Positions 48,501-56,329 of a stretch of DNA of 64,000 bases are shown here, one piece after another. A program made the position numbers and the translations under genes. The notes beneath the pieces are model-generated. The model was given only the letters and a program-made list of their open reading frames with translations. It had not been told where the DNA came from and did not search any database. Within the stretch, counting starts at the first letter, position 1. Every line of letters begins with the position of its first letter. Origin of the DNA: CAIWHR01 sp963734085 (GTDB lineage: Bacteria > Pseudomonadota > Gammaproteobacteria > Burkholderiales > Casimicrobiaceae); the NCBI GenBank assembly GCA_963734085.1, contig CAVTFT010000016.1, forward strand, positions 25,557 to 89,556. The letters are read 5' to 3'.

Positions 48501-48997
48501 TGCGAAGCGATCGACTCGGCCTCGGTCATTCGATAGAGCAAGCCGTTGGGATCGTCCTTCAGCACGGCAAGCTTGCCTTCGAGGACCACAGGCTCGAAAC
48601 CGTAGGTGACGGGCTTCCTCGCCAGCACCTCGACGACGGCGTCCGGACCCGCCGGCAGGCAGAACGGGCAGTGCGGCGGCACGGCCGAAATCAGGAAATG
48701 CTTCTGCTTGTCGCCGAGATCCATCGGCAGGATGAATCCCTGTATCCGGATCTGGCGCTTGTCGAGACCGAGGATCTCCCTGGAAAACTCCGGCACCACG
48801 CGCCCGTCGCGCTTAACCGGCTCGACCTGCGCCAACGTCTTCCAAGACACGACGCCCTCCTGCTCCGGCAGCAAGCTGGCGCTGAATTGCGACGCGCTCG
48901 GCAATCCGGTCGCCGGGATGGAGGAATCAAATGCGGCAACGGCGGACGTGAAGACGGTCAGGGCTGTCGCAATACAGGTGGCAAGAACATATCTCAT
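48497..48997 (-). CDS. DUF3299 exported protein
   Basis: A 166-residue protein with a signal peptide (MRYVLATCIATALTVFTSAV). The DUF3299 core is QIRIQGFILPMDLGDKQKHF then LISAVPPHCPFCLPAGPDAV, with a CxxC pair. A DUF3299 gene belongs to the Zur-controlled PA4063-PA4066 operon of P. aeruginosa, together with MacB-like transporter genes, as here. It faces the zinc operon and shares three bases of stop codon with znuB. Confidence 0.85.
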   Translation of the reverse strand: MRYVLATCIATALTVFTSAVAAFDSSIPATGLPSASQFSASLLPEQEGVVSWKTLAQVEPVKRDGRVVPEFSREILGLDKRQIRIQGFILPMDLGDKQKHFLISAVPPHCPFCLPAGPDAVVEVLARKPVTYGFEPVVLEGKLAVLKDDPNGLLYRMTEAESIASH

Positions 48998-49112
48998 TCG
49001 TACTCCTCGGCGAACCGCAGAAGCATCGCCACCGGATCAGCTTACTCCAGGATCCGGGGTTGCCATGGGCTCGCAGCGTCGAGGCAGGTTTGACCGCGGG
49101 GGTCATCGAAAT

Positions 49113-49134
49113 ATCCGCTCGGGCGCGAGCGGAT
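49113..49134 (-). terminator. Hairpin, possible terminator after the TauD-type gene
   Basis: A perfect 9-bp stem ATCCGCTCG/CGAGCGGAT with a 4-base loop lies 82 bp downstream of the dioxygenase stop (minus strand). On that strand it is followed by ATTTCGAT, a weak T-run, so termination efficiency is uncertain. No gene lies in the 218-bp gap 48998-49215. Confidence 0.4.
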
Positions 49135-49215
49135 CGGCGATGACCGGTATGTACCGGCCGGTCCGAATGGAGCGCTGGGCCGGGATGGAAAGGCGGAGGT
49201 GGCCGCTACCCCAGC

Positions 49216-50106
49216 CTACATCCGGCTCGGAACGAACGTCGGCGCCAGGACCTCCGCCGCCGCCAGCGCCGGTTCTTTGATCGTAATCCGCCACAGCGTC
49301 CGCGGATCGTCGGGATCGACGAGCGTGGCCGAGTGCAGCAGCGACGCGTTGTCCCAGATCACGACGTCGCCCACGCCGTAGGCGAGGCTGTAGCGGTACT
49401 TCTCCTGCGTTGCGTGCGCGGCCAGCTCGTCGAGCAACCCGCGCGCTTCGTCTTCCGGCATGCTGACGATGCCGAAAGAGCTGCCCGACACCGCATAGAG
49501 CGCCTTGCGGCCAGTGACCGGATGCGTGCGCACGATCGGGTGCGTGATCAGCGGCATCTTCGCCTTCTGCTCGTCGGTCAGCACCGAGGCGACGGTGCGG
49601 CTCGCCTCGTCCTGGTCGTTGCGGTTGCCGTAATGGTGGATGCCGACGAGCGGCGTGATGCGTCGCTTCATGGCGTCCGGCAGGTCGTCGTAGGCGGCAT
49701 ATTGGTTGGCGAACAGCGTATTGCCGCCGACGCTCGGGACTTCGATCGAGTAGAGCGTCGTCGCGCGCGCGGGAACGGCGAGATACGAGTAGTCGGTGTG
49801 GAAGTACGTGCCGGCATCGGCGAGCCCCTGCGGCACGTCGTCGACGACGACGTTCGACAGAATGAGGATGTTCGGATCGGCCGGATGGTGGAACTGGTCG
49901 ATCACATGGGGCTCGGGCGGCCCGAACCGGCGCGCGAACGCGACGAACTGCTCCGGTGAAAGCTTCTGCGCGCGCAGCACCAGCACCTGACCGCGAAAGA
50001 ACGCGGCCTCGAGCTCGGCGAATGCGTCGTCCGGCTGTGGCTCCGCGAGATCGACGTTCCAGGTTTCCAGCCCGAAGCCGGCGCAGAGCGGCGTGAACTT
50101 GAACAT
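49216..50106 (-). CDS. TauD/TfdA family Fe(II)/2-oxoglutarate dioxygenase
   Basis: A 296-residue oxygenase. The iron ligands are the facial triad His103 and Asp105 in TYFHTDYSYL and His258 in LLHSATLVDP; Arg273 in LWRITIKEP should bind 2-oxoglutarate. The N-terminal AAFFRGQVLVLRAQKLSPEQ and the middle VGGNTLFANQYAAYDDLPDA are standard. Substrates in this family include taurine, sulfonates, phenoxyacetates and others; none is indicated. The genes of a TRAP transporter lie directly upstream on the same strand (48-bp gap), so transporter and enzyme may act on the same compound. Confidence 0.92.
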   Translation of the reverse strand: MFKFTPLCAGFGLETWNVDLAEPQPDDAFAELEAAFFRGQVLVLRAQKLSPEQFVAFARRFGPPEPHVIDQFHHPADPNILILSNVVVDDVPQGLADAGTYFHTDYSYLAVPARATTLYSIEVPSVGGNTLFANQYAAYDDLPDAMKRRITPLVGIHHYGNRNDQDEASRTVASVLTDEQKAKMPLITHPIVRTHPVTGRKALYAVSGSSFGIVSMPEDEARGLLDELAAHATQEKYRYSLAYGVGDVVIWDNASLLHSATLVDPDDPRTLWRITIKEPALAAAEVLAPTFVPSRM

Positions 50107-50154
50107 GGCGAGCGCGGATCCACCGGAATCTTCGGCAAGAGCCGAAATTGCACA

Positions 50155-51459
50155 CTATTTCACGAACGCGGGCAACAGCTTCCTGGGGAGCCACAGGATC
50201 ACGTCCGGAAACAGGATCACGATCACCAGCACCGATAGCATCGGGATGAACAGGATTGCCGTGTCGCGTATGGCCTCCTTGATCTTGATGCCGCCGATCG
50301 AGCACGCGATCATCAGACAGAGCCCGTAGGGTGGTGTCACGAGCCCGTACGCGATCGAGATCACGCCGATGATCGCGAAATGGATCGGGTGCATGCCGAC
50401 CTTGGCGGCGAGCGGCGAGAGGATCGTGCCCACGATGATGATCGCGGGAATGGCATCGATGAAGCAGCCGATGAACAGGAACGCGGCGGCGGTGATGAAG
50501 CCGACGCTGGTGATGCCGCCGCCCCACGACGCGACCGCGTTGACGACGAGCTGCGGGATGTGGAAATAGGCGAGTAGCCAGCCGAACGCCGAGGCCGTTC
50601 CGATGCAGAACAACGCAATGCCGGCAAAGCGCGCCGAGTCGTACATGGTTCGCTTGAGCTCTTTGAATTCGAGCGTGCGGTAGACGACGACACCCAGCGA
50701 CATCGCATAGAGGACTGCGACCACCGACGCCTCGGTCGGCGTGAACAGCCCGCCGACGATGCCGCCGACGATGATGCCGGGCGTGAGGATCGGGAGTACC
50801 GCAGCGGCACAGACCTTCAGAAACTGCCGCCACCTGGTCCGGGGATAAACCGGATAGCCGCGACGTTTCGCATACAGGTAGACCGCGACCATCAGCGAAG
50901 CGCCCATCATTACGCCAGGGACAACGCCAGCGACGAACAGCCCGCCGATCGACACCGAGATCACGCCGCCCCACACCACCATCAGGATCGACGGCGGAAT
51001 GATTACGCCCATCACCGCGGCGCAGGCCACGAGCGACACGGTGAACGGCGTGTCGTAGCCCTGCCTCTTCATCGCCGGGATCAGCACGCCGCCCACCCCA
51101 GCGGCTTCTGCCGTCGACGAACCGGAGATGCCGGCAAAGAGCATCGACACCAGCACGCTGACGTGACCCAGACCCCCGGGGAGATGACCGACCAGCGCCC
51201 GCGAGAGGTTGATGAGCTTGTCGGTGATGCCGGCCGAGTTCATCAGGTTGGCCGCCAGCATGAAGAACGGGATTGCGAGCAGCAGGAACGAGTTGTACGA
51301 CTTCAGCATCTCGTTCAGCAGCAGGAACGGTGTCAGCCGGTCGTCGATGAAGAAGACCGGGATGCAGGCGAGCCCGAGCGCGAACGCGACGGGAACGCGC
51401 ACGATGAGGAACGCCGCGAAGACGCCAAACAGGATCAGCCCGACTTCAAGCGGTCCCAT
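50155..51459 (-). CDS. dctM: TRAP transporter large permease (DctM-like)
   Basis: A 434-residue membrane protein with about 12 helices. It starts MGPLEVGLILFGVFAAFLIV; the ATG at 51459 is chosen over an upstream one because it gives the standard N terminus. Family motifs are SYNSFLLLAIPFFMLAANLM, LVSMLFAGISGSSTAEAAGV and TPGIIVGGIVGGLFTPTEAS. It overlaps the small permease gene by 14 bp. It works with DctQ and the binding protein to import an organic acid with sodium. Confidence 0.93.
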   Translation of the reverse strand: MGPLEVGLILFGVFAAFLIVRVPVAFALGLACIPVFFIDDRLTPFLLLNEMLKSYNSFLLLAIPFFMLAANLMNSAGITDKLINLSRALVGHLPGGLGHVSVLVSMLFAGISGSSTAEAAGVGGVLIPAMKRQGYDTPFTVSLVACAAVMGVIIPPSILMVVWGGVISVSIGGLFVAGVVPGVMMGASLMVAVYLYAKRRGYPVYPRTRWRQFLKVCAAAVLPILTPGIIVGGIVGGLFTPTEASVVAVLYAMSLGVVVYRTLEFKELKRTMYDSARFAGIALFCIGTASAFGWLLAYFHIPQLVVNAVASWGGGITSVGFITAAAFLFIGCFIDAIPAIIIVGTILSPLAAKVGMHPIHFAIIGVISIAYGLVTPPYGLCLMIACSIGGIKIKEAIRDTAILFIPMLSVLVIVILFPDVILWLPRKLLPAFVK

Positions 51460-51937
51460 CGCGGCCTTCGACGTACAGCTTCGCGTCATCGAGGATCTTC
51501 TCCGCGAGGAACAGGACCCAGCAGATGCCCGCCAACGGCCACGCGGCGTGAATCGACAGCATGTTGATCCCGGTCATTTCCGAGTTCTGTTCCCAGCCAA
51601 AGAGCGCGAACCGCCAGCCGAACCCGATGAAGATCAGCGCGACCAGGAACATCGCGCCGTGGACGACGATCCGCGCGATGGCCTTGCCGCGGGCGGTGTT
51701 CGGCGCAGGCAACACGTCGACATCGAAGTGCGTCCCGTCGCGCACGGCGATGGTCGCGCCCAGCATGATCAACCAGATGAGACAGAAGCGGGCCGCCTCC
51801 TCGGTCCAGATGTAGCGCGGAATGAAGTCGATGAAACGCGAAAAGATCTGCAACGTGACAGGGACGATCATCACGGCGATCAGCAGCGTGAGCAGGGCAC
51901 GCAGGGCGCGGTAGATAAAGGCGTTGAGCGAGCGCAC
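51446..51937 (-). CDS. dctQ: TRAP transporter small permease (DctQ-like)
   Basis: A 163-residue four-helix protein. YIWTEEAARFCLIWLIMLGA matches the conserved DctQ motif (W-x-E-E-x-x-R), followed by TIAVRDGTHFDVDVLP. It overlaps dctM by 14 bp and follows the binding-protein gene by 91 bp. Confidence 0.92.
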   Translation of the reverse strand: MRSLNAFIYRALRALLTLLIAVMIVPVTLQIFSRFIDFIPRYIWTEEAARFCLIWLIMLGATIAVRDGTHFDVDVLPAPNTARGKAIARIVVHGAMFLVALIFIGFGWRFALFGWEQNSEMTGINMLSIHAAWPLAGICWVLFLAEKILDDAKLYVEGRDGTA

Positions 51938-52028
51938 GCAATGGTCCGGATGTCGAGGCTATCGGCCCTGGGCAAAGAAAGGGCCGGCGCCGCGGAACAC
52001 GATGTCCGCGCGAGTGCCGGCCACGTCG

Positions 52029-53024
52029 CTACTTGATCGCGTTGACCTTGTTCAGGATCGCCGTCGCGTCGATCTCCTTCGCATAGGCCTGTTTCACGGG
52101 CTCGGCGAGCTCGAGCAGCTTCGGTCGCTCGGTGAACACGACGAGGTGCAGCTTTCCTTCCTTCTCGAGCTGCTGGAGCAGCGCCGCGTCGGCGGATGAT
52201 TCGAGGTCGCGGCCGAGTTTTCCGGCTTCGATGCCGGCCTTCAGGATGGCGGCCTGGAGATCGGGCGGCAGCTTGCGGAAAGTCTTGCCGGAAAAGCAGA
52301 GCGGTCGCACCGTGATCGCGTGCTGGGTCTGCGAGATGTACGGCCCGACCTCGTAGAACTTCATCGCATTGAGGCCCGCTGCCTCGTTTTCCGCCCCCTG
52401 GATCACGCCGGTCTGGATTGCGTTGTAGACCTCGTTGTAGGCGATCACCGAGGGCTTCGCGCCGATCGCGGTGAACATCTGCGTCTGGATCGGAGCGCCC
52501 ATCACGCGCATCGACAGGCCCCTGAGCTCGGCCATGTTGTGCACGGGCTTGTTGGCGATGATGTTGCGCGTGCCGCCGCCGGCGTAGCCGATGATCATCA
52601 CGTCCGCCTTCTTGCTCACGTCGTCGACGATCGGCTGGAAGGCATCCGAGTCGAGGACCTTGTTCCAGTGGTCGAGGTTGCGGAACAGGAACGGCATGTC
52701 GAGCAGAGGCGCGGCTTTGGCGAAAGTCGACATGTGCGCCGGCGACACGATCGCGTAGTCGACCGAGATGCCCTGGCTCATGTAGGCGAAGTAGTCCTTC
52801 TCGAGGCCCAGCTCGCTGTTGCGGTGGAGAACGAAGTTGATCGGCTTGCCGTAGTACTTGGCGGTCAACTCCTGGAACTTCAGCAGCGCCTTGTTGAACG
52901 GGTGGCTGTCGTCGAATTGCACGGCGCCGTGCAGCGTGATCGGTTGCTGCGCGAAGGCAGCAAACGACGCGGCCAGCGCGAGCGCGGCAAGGCAGCGCAT
53001 GATTGCGCGAATCGGATCCTGCAT
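52029..53024 (-). CDS. dctP: TRAP transporter periplasmic binding protein (DctP-like)
   Basis: A 331-residue solute-binding protein with a signal peptide (residues about 5-25, ending AAFA). QFDDSHPFNKALLKFQELTA opens the fold. The ligand-binding arginine region is ELRGLSMRVMGAPIQTQMFT, followed by VIAYNEVYNAIQTGVIQGAE, the family TxPxEVYxALxxGxVDGxE signature (partly diverged). The ligand is unknown; the dioxygenase gene in the same operon suggests an organic acid that this enzyme also uses. Confidence 0.92.
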   Translation of the reverse strand: MQDPIRAIMRCLAALALAASFAAFAQQPITLHGAVQFDDSHPFNKALLKFQELTAKYYGKPINFVLHRNSELGLEKDYFAYMSQGISVDYAIVSPAHMSTFAKAAPLLDMPFLFRNLDHWNKVLDSDAFQPIVDDVSKKADVMIIGYAGGGTRNIIANKPVHNMAELRGLSMRVMGAPIQTQMFTAIGAKPSVIAYNEVYNAIQTGVIQGAENEAAGLNAMKFYEVGPYISQTQHAITVRPLCFSGKTFRKLPPDLQAAILKAGIEAGKLGRDLESSADAALLQQLEKEGKLHLVVFTERPKLLELAEPVKQAYAKEIDATAILNKVNAIK

Positions 53025-53090
53025 CTGGGGCCTCCTATGGGGATTCGGATCATCACCTGGCCGCAGCCGTCGGCGGCGACTCCGGAATTC

Positions 53091-53138
53091 TGGTCAGGTG
53101 GTCAGGCCAATTGAACAGGGTTGAACCGGCACTGTCAA
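53091..53138 (-). promoter_or_regulatory. Promoter and possible operator of the TRAP/TauD operon
   Basis: On the minus strand TTGACA (53133-53138) is followed after 17 bp by TTCAAT (53110-53115), a good sigma-70 promoter. Just downstream, at the likely start site, TGGTCAGGTGGTCAGGCCA (53091-53109) has a TGGxC...GxCCA symmetry of the kind bound by GntR/FadR-type repressors. No GntR gene is in the window. The mRNA leader is about 75 nt. The rest of the 229-bp gap (53025-53253) is featureless. Confidence 0.45.
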
Positions 53139-53253
53139 CGCGAATCGGCTGCTGCTCTGCAGCATCGGCCGCAGATTCGACTGCGACGGGTCGGGAAGGG
53201 CGCAGCGGGAAGTTGAACCGTAGCCCTCTCCGCGGTGCGCACGGCGATTGCCG

Positions 53254-53712
53254 CTACTTCGGCGTCATTGCGCCGGCCGTCAACGCTTTCACGGGTGCCT
53301 TGACCTCGATGGCCGTCTTCTTGCCGGTCTTGTCCTCGAACGTAAGCGTGAGCGGCACGACGTCGCCTGCGCGAAGCGGCGCCGTGAGCCCCATCAGCAT
53401 CACGTGATAGCTGCCGGGCTTCAGGTCGACCGCCTTGCCGGCCGGCAGCGGCAGCCGCGCAATGGCGTTCATTTTCATCATGCCGCCGTCCATTTTCATT
53501 TCGTGGAGCTCGACGATGCTCGCGACCGGGGATGCCGCGCTCACCAGCGATGCATCGGCTGCGGCCTTGAGCTGCATGAAAGCGCCTGTCGTCGTCTGGC
53601 CGGCCACCGTGCCGCGGACCCAGGCATCGGTGACGGTCACTTGTGCTGCAGCGATTTGCGCGGTCGCGACGCCCGCGGCGAGGACCAGGAAGATGGCGTG
53701 GCGAATCGACAT
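53254..53712 (-). CDS. PCu(A)C periplasmic copper chaperone
   Basis: A 152-residue exported protein with a signal peptide (MSIRHAIFLVLAAGVATAQI). The Cu(I) motif H-x10-M-x21-H-x-M is perfect: His70, Met81, His103 and Met105. WVRGTVAGQTTTGAFMQLKA is the other family signature. Such proteins deliver copper to cytochrome oxidase. It is divergent from nrdD, sharing a 268-bp intergenic region, and lies far from the copC group. Confidence 0.93.
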   Translation of the reverse strand: MSIRHAIFLVLAAGVATAQIAAAQVTVTDAWVRGTVAGQTTTGAFMQLKAAADASLVSAASPVASIVELHEMKMDGGMMKMNAIARLPLPAGKAVDLKPGSYHVMLMGLTAPLRAGDVVPLTLTFEDKTGKKTAIEVKAPVKALTAGAMTPK

Positions 53713-53827
53713 GACATCGGATTCTACACGCGCCGCAACGGGTCCATCGAGCCTGAAATCACCTGAGCAAGTTCCGCTAACTCACTGCCCGGAAATACGA
53801 TTCGGGGCCCCGGCATCGCGCCTTTTC

Positions 53828-53841
53828 TTGACGCGGATCAA
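53828..53841. promoter_or_regulatory. FNR-type box upstream of nrdD
   Basis: TTGACGCGGATCAA differs from the FNR consensus TTGAT-N4-ATCAA at one base. It lies 146 bp upstream of the nrdD start codon and about 115 bp upstream of the divergent copper chaperone gene, so it could activate nrdD in low oxygen. Confidence 0.65.
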
Positions 53842-53875
53842 GAAATCGCCAACTCCTGGCCCGGGCCAGTTGCTT

Positions 53876-53922
53876 ATACCAGATCTTGCGCCTAGCCTCC
53901 CCAAACACACAACATCTTGCGG
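53876..53922. promoter_or_regulatory. Pair of NrdR-like boxes upstream of nrdD
   Basis: Two 16-bp sites, ATACCAGATCTTGCGC (53876-53891) and ACACAACATCTTGCGG (53907-53922), match the NrdR consensus at about 10 and 12 of 16 positions. Their starts are 31 bp apart, three helical turns, the spacing typical of NrdR-box pairs. They lie between the FNR box and nrdD, where a repressor that senses (d)ATP would act. Confidence 0.5.
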
Positions 53923-53980
53923 TCGGCACCCGAGGTGGCAGGAGCCGACGGAGCACCGACCGCCGCAGGAGGAAAAGCCC

Positions 53981-56041
53981 ATGCCGGCTGACATCGTTGC
54001 GTCCGCGAAGGACCCGTTGCCGACGCAATCCGCGGCGCCCGCGCTTCCGGCGCAGGTCATCAAGCGGGACGGTGCGTGCGTTCCGTTCGAACTGGCGAAG
54101 ATCGCCTCCGCGATCGCCCGTGCCGGAGCCGCGACCGGCGAGTTCGACGCGAACGAAGCTCAGGCGCTTGCCCAGGCGGTGGGCCGCGCACTCGCGCATC
54201 GCCATACCGGCGGCGTTCCCGACATCGAGACGATCCAGGACAGCGTCGAGCACACGCTCGCCGCCGCGGGCTGGTTCCACACGGCGCGCGCGTACATCGT
54301 CTATCGCGACCGCCACGCGCGCCTTCGCGCCGATCACCGGACGCTCGTCGATGTCGCGGCGTCGGTCGACGAATATCTGGAGCAGAAAGATTGGCGCGTC
54401 AACGCCAACGCGAATCAGGGCTATTCCCTCGGCGGGCTGATTCTCAACGTGTCGGGCAAGGTGGTCGCGAATTACTGGTTGTCGCACGTCTACGCGCCGG
54501 AGATCGGCCGCGCCCACCGCGACGGCGACGTCCACATCCACGACCTCGACATGCTCGCCGGCTATTGCGCCGGCTGGTCGCTGCGGCAACTGCTGCACGA
54601 GGGGCTGAACGGCGTTCCGGGCAAGGTCGAGGCGGGGCCGCCGAAGCACATGTCGAGCGCGATCGGGCAGATCGTCAACTTCCTGGGCACGCTGCAGAAC
54701 GAATGGGCGGGCGCGCAGGCATTCTCGTCGTTCGACACCTACATGGCGCCGTTCATCCGCAGCGATGCAATGAGCTACGACGCCGTGAAGCAATGCATCC
54801 AGGAATTGATCTACAACCTCAACGTGCCATCGCGCTGGGGTACGCAGACACCGTTCACGAACCTGACGTTCGACTGGGTATGTCCCGAGGACCTGCGCGA
54901 GCAGATCCCGGTGATCGCCGGCTGCGAGATGCCGTTCTCTTACGGCGAGCTGCAGCCCGAGATGGACATGATCAACCGCGCGTACATCGAGGTGATGACC
55001 GAGGGTGATGCCAAGGGACGCGTGTTCACGTTTCCGATCCCGACCTACAACATCACGCCGGATTTCGACTGGGACCATCCGAACTGCGAGGCGCTATTTG
55101 CGATGACGGCCAAGTACGGGCTGCCGTATTTCCAGAATTTCCTGAACTCGGAACTGAAGCCCAACATGATCCGGTCGATGTGCTGCCGGCTGCAGCTCGA
55201 CCTGCGCGAGCTCCTGAAGCGCGGCAACGGACTCTTCGGCTCGGCCGAGCAGACGGGCTCGGTCGGCGTTGTCACGATCAACTGCGCGCGGCTGGGCTAT
55301 CTCTTTGCTGCCGACGAGATCGGTCTCTACGAGCGCATCGACGAGCTCCTCTCCTTTGCCAGGGACAGCCTCGAAGTCAAGCGCAAGGTGATCCAGCGCC
55401 TGATCGATCAGGGGCTCTTTCCCTACACGAAGCGTTATCTCGGCACGCTGCGCAACCACTTCTCGACGATCGGCGTCAACGGCATCAACGAGATGGTGCG
55501 CAACTTCACCGGCGGCAACGACGACATCACGACGCCGTATGGCCATGCATTCGCCGTGCGGCTGCTCGATCATCTGCGCGCGCGGATCGTTGCATTCCAG
55601 GAGGAGACCGGCCACATGTACAACCTCGAGGCGACGCCCGCCGAAGGGACGACGTACCGCTTCGCGAAGGAGGATCGCAAGCGCTGGCCGGATATCCTTC
55701 AGGCGGGCACGCCCGAGATGCCGTACTACACGAATTCGTCGCAACTGCCCGTGGGCTTCACCGACGACCCGTTCGAGGCGCTCACCCGGCAGGAGGAGCT
55801 GCAGACCAAATACACGGGCGGCACGGTGCTGCACCTCTACATGAGCGAGCGGCTGTCCTCGCCCGCGGCGTGCAAGGCGCTGGTGCGGCGGTCGCTCGAG
55901 CGCTTCCGTCTTCCGTACATCACGATCACGCCGACGTTCTCGATCTGTCCGAAGCACGGATATCTCGCGGGCGAGCACGAGTTCTGCCCGAAGTGCGACG
56001 AGGAAAAACTCGCGGAAAAACGAGGCAGGCTTACCGCATGA
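53981..56041 (+). CDS. nrdD: Anaerobic (class III) ribonucleoside-triphosphate reductase, large part without the glycyl-radical segment
   Basis: A 686-residue NrdD. An N-terminal ATP cone (QVIKRDGACVPFELAKIASA, about residues 25-115) is followed by the barrel with NANANQGYSLGGLILNVSGK, DVHIHDLDMLAGYCAGWSLR and a cysteine pair at 401-402 (SMCCRLQLD). The last part is a zinc-ribbon-like element: FSICPKHGYLAGEHEFCPKC. It ends 14 residues later, with no RVxGY radical motif, which normally closes NrdD. That motif is encoded by the next cistron (56115). The ATG at 53981 has a strong AGGAGG site. Confidence 0.9.
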   Translation: MPADIVASAKDPLPTQSAAPALPAQVIKRDGACVPFELAKIASAIARAGAATGEFDANEAQALAQAVGRALAHRHTGGVPDIETIQDSVEHTLAAAGWFHTARAYIVYRDRHARLRADHRTLVDVAASVDEYLEQKDWRVNANANQGYSLGGLILNVSGKVVANYWLSHVYAPEIGRAHRDGDVHIHDLDMLAGYCAGWSLRQLLHEGLNGVPGKVEAGPPKHMSSAIGQIVNFLGTLQNEWAGAQAFSSFDTYMAPFIRSDAMSYDAVKQCIQELIYNLNVPSRWGTQTPFTNLTFDWVCPEDLREQIPVIAGCEMPFSYGELQPEMDMINRAYIEVMTEGDAKGRVFTFPIPTYNITPDFDWDHPNCEALFAMTAKYGLPYFQNFLNSELKPNMIRSMCCRLQLDLRELLKRGNGLFGSAEQTGSVGVVTINCARLGYLFAADEIGLYERIDELLSFARDSLEVKRKVIQRLIDQGLFPYTKRYLGTLRNHFSTIGVNGINEMVRNFTGGNDDITTPYGHAFAVRLLDHLRARIVAFQEETGHMYNLEATPAEGTTYRFAKEDRKRWPDILQAGTPEMPYYTNSSQLPVGFTDDPFEALTRQEELQTKYTGGTVLHLYMSERLSSPAACKALVRRSLERFRLPYITITPTFSICPKHGYLAGEHEFCPKCDEEKLAEKRGRLTA

Positions 56042-56114
56042 CCCCATCCGACCACGGCAGTGTCATCCCGAACGAGCGTGAGGGACCTGCTGTTGCTTTC
56101 CCAGGGAGACGACG

Positions 56115-56303
56115 ATGAATACGATGACCGAAACGAAGCATCTGACCGCGGTTACGCTGACCGACGACGAGCGCCAGCGTTGCGAGGTGTGGACGCGCGT
56201 GATGGGCTACCACCGGCCCGTCGCGTCGTTCAACATCGGCAAGAAGGGTGAGCATTGCGAGCGCAGCTTTTTCCGCGAGGAGCAGGCGCAGACGCATCTC
56301 TAG
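56115..56303 (+). CDS. Stand-alone glycyl-radical segment of NrdD
   Basis: A 62-residue protein that matches the C-terminal end of class III ribonucleotide reductase. It reads DDERQRCEVWTRVMGYHRPV, followed by ASFNIGKKGEHCERSFF, where Gly31 in RVMGY is the expected radical glycine. It has its own ribosome binding site (GGGAG, 56104-56108) and ATG. It begins 73 bp after the nrdD stop and ends 26 bp before nrdG. The separation is not a simple frameshift, since the spacer contains no continuation in any frame. It should dock on the large part and be activated by NrdG. Confidence 0.85.
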   Translation: MNTMTETKHLTAVTLTDDERQRCEVWTRVMGYHRPVASFNIGKKGEHCERSFFREEQAQTHL

Positions 56304-56329
56304 TCGATGCGTCGTCGCCCGAGGTCGTG

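Noticed and set aside
53981..56303. nrdD interpreted as a frameshifted pseudogene
   Set aside because: The large part ends after a complete zinc-ribbon-like element, the small part has its own ribosome binding site and ATG, and the spacer does not encode the missing linker in any frame. A split gene is the better reading.
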